Assembly (NCBI GenBank): GCA_017441765.1
Contig: JAFRVK010000033.1
Location: 1-64,000 of the forward strand
Origin: Erysipelotrichaceae bacterium
GTDB taxonomy: Bacteria > Bacillota_I > Bacilli_A > Erysipelotrichales > Erysipelotrichaceae
Length of the DNA stretch: 64,000 bases
Reading direction: 5' to 3'
This document shows, in pieces, positions 59,588 through 64,000 of the stretch; the stretch's first letter is position 1, and every line of letters begins with the position of its first letter. The notes under the pieces were generated by a model. The model was not told where the DNA came from. It saw only the letters and a program-made list of their open reading frames with translations, and searched no databases. The position numbers were made by a program, and so were the translations under genes.

Positions 59588-60548
59588 ACGTCCAACAAGT
59601 CTGAAAAGAATCACCACAAAGAAAGCAGCTGAGAAATTCATCAATGATCAGGTCAAAGCCATACAGGAACAGGTAGGTGATAAGAAAGTCCTGTTGGCGC
59701 TGTCAGGAGGCGTGGACTCTTCTGTCGTCGCAGCATTGCTGATAAAAGCGATCGGCAACAATCTGGTTTGTGTCCATGTGAATCACGGATTGTTGCGTAA
59801 AGGAGAATCGGAACAGGTGATCGAGATCTTCAAGAAAAACATGGGTGCGAATCTGATTTATGTGGATGCATCCAAGACCTTCTTAAAAGAATTGAAAGGC
59901 GTTGCGGATCCTGAAACAAAACGTAAGATCATCGGTAAAGTATTTATCGATGTCTTTGCGAAGGAAGCGAAGAAACTGAAGGGGATCGAATTCCTGGCAC
60001 AAGGAACCATCTATCCGGATATCCTGGAATCCAAAGGTGTGAAAGCACATCATAATGTCGGAGGAATGCCGAAAGAATTTGATTTCGAACTGGTAGAACC
60101 GGTCAAATATTTATACAAAGACGAGGTCAGAGTCGTAGGTGATGCTTTAGGTCTGCCTAAAAATATGGTCTACCGCCAGCCGTTCCCGGGACCGGGTTTA
60201 GGTGTGCGCTGTGTCGGTGCGATCACCAAAGACAGACTGGAAGCTCTTAGAGAAGCGGATGCGATTGTCAGGGAAGAGATCGATAAACTCAAAGACAAAC
60301 CTTGGCAGTACTTCTGTGTCATTCCGGATCTGAAGTCGACAGGCATCAAGGATGGAAAGAGATACATGGGATGGGCAGCGATCATCCGTGCGATCAACAC
60401 CAGGGATGCGGTTACCGCAAAATCCTACGAGATTCCATATAAGACCTTATACAAGATCAGAGACCGTATCGTTAAAGAAGTGCCAGGCATCAACCGGGTG
60501 CTGTGGGATTTCAGTGATAAGCCTGTAAGTACAATCGAGTGGGAATAG
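59580..60548 (+). CDS. guaA: GMP synthase, ATP-pyrophosphatase/dimerisation part only
   Basis: This 322-residue protein is the synthetase half of GMP synthase: PP-loop [10 protein letters not shown] near 40-49, [16 protein letters not shown] and the C-terminal IEWE that completes the active site. The usual N-terminal glutamine amidotransferase domain (about 190 residues) is absent, and no separate copy is nearby. This is the split form common in archaea. It overlaps guaB by 8 nt. It makes GMP from XMP using free ammonia or a partner subunit encoded elsewhere. Confidence 0.93.
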   Translation: MDKRPTSLKRITTKKAAEKFINDQVKAIQEQVGDKKVLLALSGGVDSSVVAALLIKAIGNNLVCVHVNHGLLRKGESEQVIEIFKKNMGANLIYVDASKTFLKELKGVADPETKRKIIGKVFIDVFAKEAKKLKGIEFLAQGTIYPDILESKGVKAHHNVGGMPKEFDFELVEPVKYLYKDEVRVVGDALGLPKNMVYRQPFPGPGLGVRCVGAITKDRLEALREADAIVREEIDKLKDKPWQYFCVIPDLKSTGIKDGKRYMGWAAIIRAINTRDAVTAKSYEIPYKTLYKIRDRIVKEVPGINRVLWDFSDKPVSTIEWE

Positions 60549-60560
60549 ACGCAAGTATTC

Positions 60561-60587
60561 AAAAAGCCTTTATTTAAAGGCTTTTTT
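60561..60587 (+). terminator. Terminator of the permease-guaB-guaA group
   Basis: AAAAAGCCTTT (60561-60571) and AAAGGCTTTTT (60576-60586) form an 11-bp stem with a 4-nt loop. Confidence 0.88.
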
Positions 60588-60615
60588 GATGGTTTTAGAT
60601 TTTCTTGAGTAAAAT

Positions 60616-61524
60616 TTGAGTACCCTGATTACAGACCCAGAGAACATCGAAGATAATTTTCGAGACTATCTAAATGGTTTTTCTGATAACGTGCAGAAAA
60701 TCCTTGCTCGTATGAACTTTCAAGCCCAGGTAGATCGTATGGTTGAAGCCGGTGTTCTTTACCAGGTGATTGTTGATTTCTCTGCTAAAGACCTGGACAT
60801 GAGTCCAAACCGGATTTCCACAGTAGATATGGGATATATATTCGAGAATTTGGTGCAACGTTTTTCAGAATCTTATAACGAAGAAGCCGGAGCACATTTT
60901 ACCTCTCGAGATATTATCTATCTGATGTGTGATCTTCTTCTTACAGACAACGATATTGCTCAGGACGAAGATGGTCTTCATTGTACCGTTTATGATATGA
61001 CTATGGGTACAAGCCAAATGCTGACATGCATGGAAGAGCGTCTGAAGCAACTGGACAGCAATGCTTCCATTCAGACATTCGGCCAGGAGATCAATCCGTT
61101 TACAATGGGAATTGCGGTTGCAGATACAATGATTCACGGAGGCGATCCTGATAACATGAGATTTGGGGATACCCTTTCCGATGATAAATTTCCTGGATAT
61201 CAATTTGATTTTGTTATTTCTAATCCACCATTTGGAATTGACTGGAAACGCGAAGCACAAGCGGTAGAAGCAGAGTATAAAAAAGGAGAAGCAGGGCGAT
61301 TTGCACCCGGACTTCCAAGCAAGAGCGATGGCCAAATGCTGTTCTTATTAAATGGGGTTAAAAAACTGAAAGATACCGGTAGAATGGCAATAATTCAGAA
61401 CGGCTCATCTCTTTTCACGGGTGATGCTGGAAGCGGACAAAGCGAGATTCGTCGTTATCTCATTGAGAATGACTGGCTTGACGCAATAGTGCAATTACCA
61501 AGCGATGCCAGAATATTGTGGTAA
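60616..61524 (+). pseudogene. hsdM: Remnant of a type I restriction-modification methyltransferase subunit
   Basis: About 302 codons match the middle of HsdM: HFTSRDIIYLMCDLL, NPPFGIDWK (catalytic NPPF) and QMLFLLNGVKKL. The N-terminal domain is missing, with an in-frame stop (60610-60612) just before homology, and the C-terminal part ends abruptly after IVQLPSD. Motif I reads DMTMGTSQML where DPTxGTGGML is usual, so SAM binding is doubtful. Only a TTG start is available. No hsdS or hsdR is present. The base use is AT-richer than neighbours. It marks the border of an accessory segment. Confidence 0.85.
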
Positions 61525-61543
61525 AAGAATCGGGTTATATAAT
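61516..61543 (+). promoter_or_regulatory. Promoter of the PRD regulator gene
   Basis: TTGTGG (61516-61521, at the end of the hsdM remnant) and TATAAT (61538-61543) are spaced 16 nt, followed by a 41-nt leader. Confidence 0.55.
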
Positions 61544-61584
61544 ACGTAGGTATCCGCTAAAATGTTAAACAACAGGAAGGGCGT

Positions 61585-63510
61585 ATGGAAGAGAGCAGAT
61601 ACAAAAAGATATTTGACATTCTTGTGGAAACGGAAGGCTATTGCTCTGCCGGAACTATCGGTGAGCAGTTGGGAGTCAGCGTCAAGACCGTGCGTAATGC
61701 GCTCCGGGAAATGAACGGGCTGTTTGAGCGTCACGGCGCGAGAATTGCTTCCAAATCCAACGCAGGCTGCAGATTAATAATTTCTGACAAGAGCGCTTTC
61801 GAACAGTTCCTTGCCTCTGACTGGTCGCGATATGCCTTTGTCCGGGATGACTACAATAACCCTGCCTACCGTCAGAGGAGTATTCTGAAAAAGCTGCTGT
61901 TCAGCGAAAACGGATTTTCTATGGATCAGCTCTCCTATGATTTCAACATCAGCGAATACACACTCCTTTCTGACCTGAAGGCTCTGCGGGAGCCACTATC
62001 TGGCTATCACCTGATACTGCATATCACAGACGGCCGGGGCGTTTACATTAGCGGCACAGAAGGGAATCTGCGGACCTGCATTTCCGGACTTCTCCAGGGA
62101 GTACCCCGGGATGAGCTGCTGCGGGCACTTCCGGGAGAAGGCAATCTGCCCAGCTGCTATTCTCTCATTGAAGAAACAGCTCTTTCCGTTCTGAAAGCCT
62201 TTAGGTACGATCTCAATCATGCGGCCATGGATTCTTTGATGCTGCATCTTTGTATTATGGTCGGTCGCGCCACAATCCAGGTGCCAATTCCTGCGGACGC
62301 TTCGTTGACCGGGCGCTATGCGGGGAAAGAAGAGTTAACCATCGCCCGACAACTTCTGAAACAGCTGTCGGACAGGTTGGAGCTGACTTTTGCTAACACA
62401 GAAGCAGAGTATCTCACCGGCAAGCTCATTACTCTGCGTCGGGACCTTTGCCGTCCCAACCCGGTGATTTCCATGCAGACCGACGAGCTGATCCACGAAA
62501 TGCTTCTTACGGTTTATCAAGATACCGGCATCGACTTCCGGACGGACTTTGATCTCCGGATTCCTCTGAGTATACATGTAGAGCAGCTGCTGGAGCGGCT
62601 GCACTACGGACTTTCCGTAAAAAATCCATTTCTGGGGGAATTGCGAAGCGACATTCTCGCCTATGAAATGGCGGTTTCCGCATCAAAGCCCATCCGCCGC
62701 CGGTATGGAATCGTCAGTGAGGACGAGATCGGTTATATTGCTCTGTACTTTGCATCCGCACTGGAGCAGAAAAACCGCAGGGTCAGCAAGAAGAGCATTG
62801 CCATTGTCTGTGGTTCCGGTAGAGCCACAGCGCATCTGATGAAGGAACGGTTCCTTCGAGAATTTGAGCAATGCTGTGGAAAGCTGGACATCTTTGATCT
62901 TGCGACCGCCGGGAAGACGGATTTTGATAGCTATGATCTGATTGTAAGCTCTGTCCCACTGGAAACCGGCGGAGCGACCCCCATCATTCAGGTAAGCCCA
63001 CTGCTGAACAAAGCGGATGTACGGCACCTTGCCGCAGCTGTCCGGAAAGACAGTGCCCGGAAGTGGACAGGGATTTTTGATCCGCAACTATTTTTTACCG
63101 ATTTTTCCTGCCGAGGACGGGAGGATTTTCTGGAAAAGATCGCAAAGGAGATCTGCCATGTGCGGAAGCTTGATGGAGATCTTTTGGAGGAAATGAAGGC
63201 GCGGGAGAACATTGTGCCAACGGAATACGACAATCTGGTGGCGTTGCCCCATCCTCTGCACCCGCTTTCCGACGAAACATTTGTTACGGTTGCAATCCTG
63301 GCACATCCGATGCGCTGGAAGACCCGGGATGTACAGCTGATTTTGGTCATGAATATCGGGCGCAAGCCGCCAGAGGGAATTGAGGATTTTTACGCTGTAA
63401 TCTCTCGGGCGCTGAGCGGCAGGCGAAGTGTCCGGGAACTGATGGAGACAAAGAACTTGAACGCGTTTCTGGAAACGCTAATTCGGGAGGGAAATGATAA
63501 TGGACAATAA
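61585..63510 (+). CDS. PRD-domain PTS transcriptional regulator (MtlR/LicR type) with EIIB- and EIIA-like domains
   Basis: This 641-residue regulator has two N-terminal winged-helix domains (GTIGEQLGVSVKTVRNAL; FNISEYTLLSDLKAL), two PRD domains about 180-400, an EIIB-like domain with CGSGRATA (near 408) and a C-terminal EIIA domain with the phosphorylation-type histidine in ALPHPLHP. Phosphorylation by the PTS controls such activators. It likely controls the PTS genes that follow. Arg codons CGG/CGC and higher GC differ from the core genes upstream, hinting at separate origin. Confidence 0.88.
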   Translation: MEESRYKKIFDILVETEGYCSAGTIGEQLGVSVKTVRNALREMNGLFERHGARIASKSNAGCRLIISDKSAFEQFLASDWSRYAFVRDDYNNPAYRQRSILKKLLFSENGFSMDQLSYDFNISEYTLLSDLKALREPLSGYHLILHITDGRGVYISGTEGNLRTCISGLLQGVPRDELLRALPGEGNLPSCYSLIEETALSVLKAFRYDLNHAAMDSLMLHLCIMVGRATIQVPIPADASLTGRYAGKEELTIARQLLKQLSDRLELTFANTEAEYLTGKLITLRRDLCRPNPVISMQTDELIHEMLLTVYQDTGIDFRTDFDLRIPLSIHVEQLLERLHYGLSVKNPFLGELRSDILAYEMAVSASKPIRRRYGIVSEDEIGYIALYFASALEQKNRRVSKKSIAIVCGSGRATAHLMKERFLREFEQCCGKLDIFDLATAGKTDFDSYDLIVSSVPLETGGATPIIQVSPLLNKADVRHLAAAVRKDSARKWTGIFDPQLFFTDFSCRGREDFLEKIAKEICHVRKLDGDLLEEMKARENIVPTEYDNLVALPHPLHPLSDETFVTVAILAHPMRWKTRDVQLILVMNIGRKPPEGIEDFYAVISRALSGRRSVRELMETKNLNAFLETLIREGNDNGQ

Positions 63511-63856
63511 TTCTGCGCGGGAGGAAGACTATCTGACCGCCTTTCAACTGATTGCTGTTGCAGGGGATGCCCGCAGTCTCGCCATAAAAGCCGGGCAACT
63601 GGCAGCTGAAGGACGCTTTTCGGAGGCAGAGTCCCACCTTGAGCAGGCACGACAGGCGCTTGCAAGCTCTCACGAGACGCAGACGGATCTGCTGGTGGAA
63701 GAGGCACGGGGAAATCCCCAGCCAGTGAATATCTTTATGGTTCACGCAATGGATCACCTTTCGATAGCCATTCAGGCAATAGACCACGGAGAGGATCTTT
63801 TGAAGGTTTACAGGCAGTTGTGTGAACTTCGGCTGCGTGTTGACGAAAGAAAATAA
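63500..63856 (+). CDS. PTS lactose/cellobiose-family EIIA component
   Basis: This ~118-residue helical protein matches the lactose/cellobiose IIA family, with VAGDARSLAIKAGQLAAEG near the N-terminus and the phosphorylated histidine in FMVHAMDHLSIA. ATG 63500 or 63494 are both possible (GGAGGG upstream). It overlaps the regulator gene by 11 nt or more. It passes phosphate from HPr to the EIIB encoded next. Confidence 0.88.
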   Translation: MDNNSAREEDYLTAFQLIAVAGDARSLAIKAGQLAAEGRFSEAESHLEQARQALASSHETQTDLLVEEARGNPQPVNIFMVHAMDHLSIAIQAIDHGEDLLKVYRQLCELRLRVDERK

Positions 63857-63884
63857 AGGCACAAAAGAGAAAGGAGAATCGAAT

Positions 63885-64000
63885 ATGATGAAAATCAGGC
63901 TTTTCTGCGCTGCTGGCATGTCCACCAGCATGCTGATGGAGGTCATACAGCGGGAAAGCACAGCACAGAAGCTAGAAGTAGAGGTCAGCGCCTTCCCTAT
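63885..64000 (+). CDS. PTS lactose/cellobiose-family EIIB component, cut by the window end
   Basis: The first 38 residues show the EIIB phosphocysteine loop FCAAGMSTSMLM. AGGAGA lies 7 nt before ATG 63885. The rest, and the EIIC that should follow, are outside the window. Confidence 0.88.
   Translation, partial: MMKIRLFCAAGMSTSMLMEVIQRESTAQKLEVEVSAFP

Overview
This is a chromosomal replication-origin region from a low-to-medium-GC Bacillota. The dnaA-dnaN-yaaA(S4)-recF-gyrB-gyrA order, the tadA/ffs/dnaX/ebfC/recR neighbourhood, two T-box leaders and an amino-acid-fermenting gene set fit a gut anaerobe of the Erysipelotrichia type; the class is an inference from gene order and sequence style, not a database result. 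Transcription diverges from oriC (about 27.37-29.27 kb): nearly all genes to the left are on the minus strand and nearly all to the right on the plus strand, so both arms are co-oriented with replication.

Left arm. 185-10145 (minus) is one tightly packed eight-gene operon: iorA, iorB, phosphotransbutyrylase, butyrate kinase, class I aminotransferase, a tyrosine phenol-lyase/tryptophanase-like lyase, a phytoene-desaturase-like flavoenzyme and a 2Fe-2S/FAD reductase. Together these could transaminate an (aromatic) amino acid, decarboxylate the 2-oxo acid to an acyl-CoA with ferredoxin reduction, and recover ATP through an acyl phosphate. Two alpha/beta hydrolases follow. 12269-20036 (minus) is a nucleoside uptake and cleavage operon (BMP lipoprotein, ABC transporter, nucleoside hydrolase, ADP-ribosylglycohydrolase-family enzyme). 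lysS (20110-22035) has a T-box leader and carries an extra C-terminal tRNA-binding domain. A membrane glycerophosphodiesterase and an overlapping Nudix/small ORF/HAD/Zn-ribbon/dehydrogenase/methyltransferase chain lead to the origin.

Origin. oriC upstream of dnaA has nine exact copies of TTTTCCACA and no canonical TTATCCACA; a tenth copy lies between dnaA and dnaN.

Right arm. After gyrA come three related membrane proteins (36366-42359) of unknown function with acidic tails, zinc ribbons and a shared C-terminal module; then serS with its T-box, three parS sites within 1 kb (one encoding the joint of a GNAT-HAD fusion protein), a FucI-like gene on the opposite strand, ffs-tadA, a pncB-nadE-nadD NAD salvage operon, and dnaX-ebfC-recR followed by a Card1-like CARF/PD-(D/E)XK protein and an EVE/PUA-like protein. 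That recR-linked pair and the three-gene membrane cluster are the best candidates for an undescribed system. A MATE exporter, an NCS2 permease, guaB and a synthetase-only guaA follow. The last 3.4 kb looks like accessory DNA: an hsdM remnant next to a PRD-type PTS regulator and lactose/cellobiose-family EIIA and EIIB genes that run off the window.
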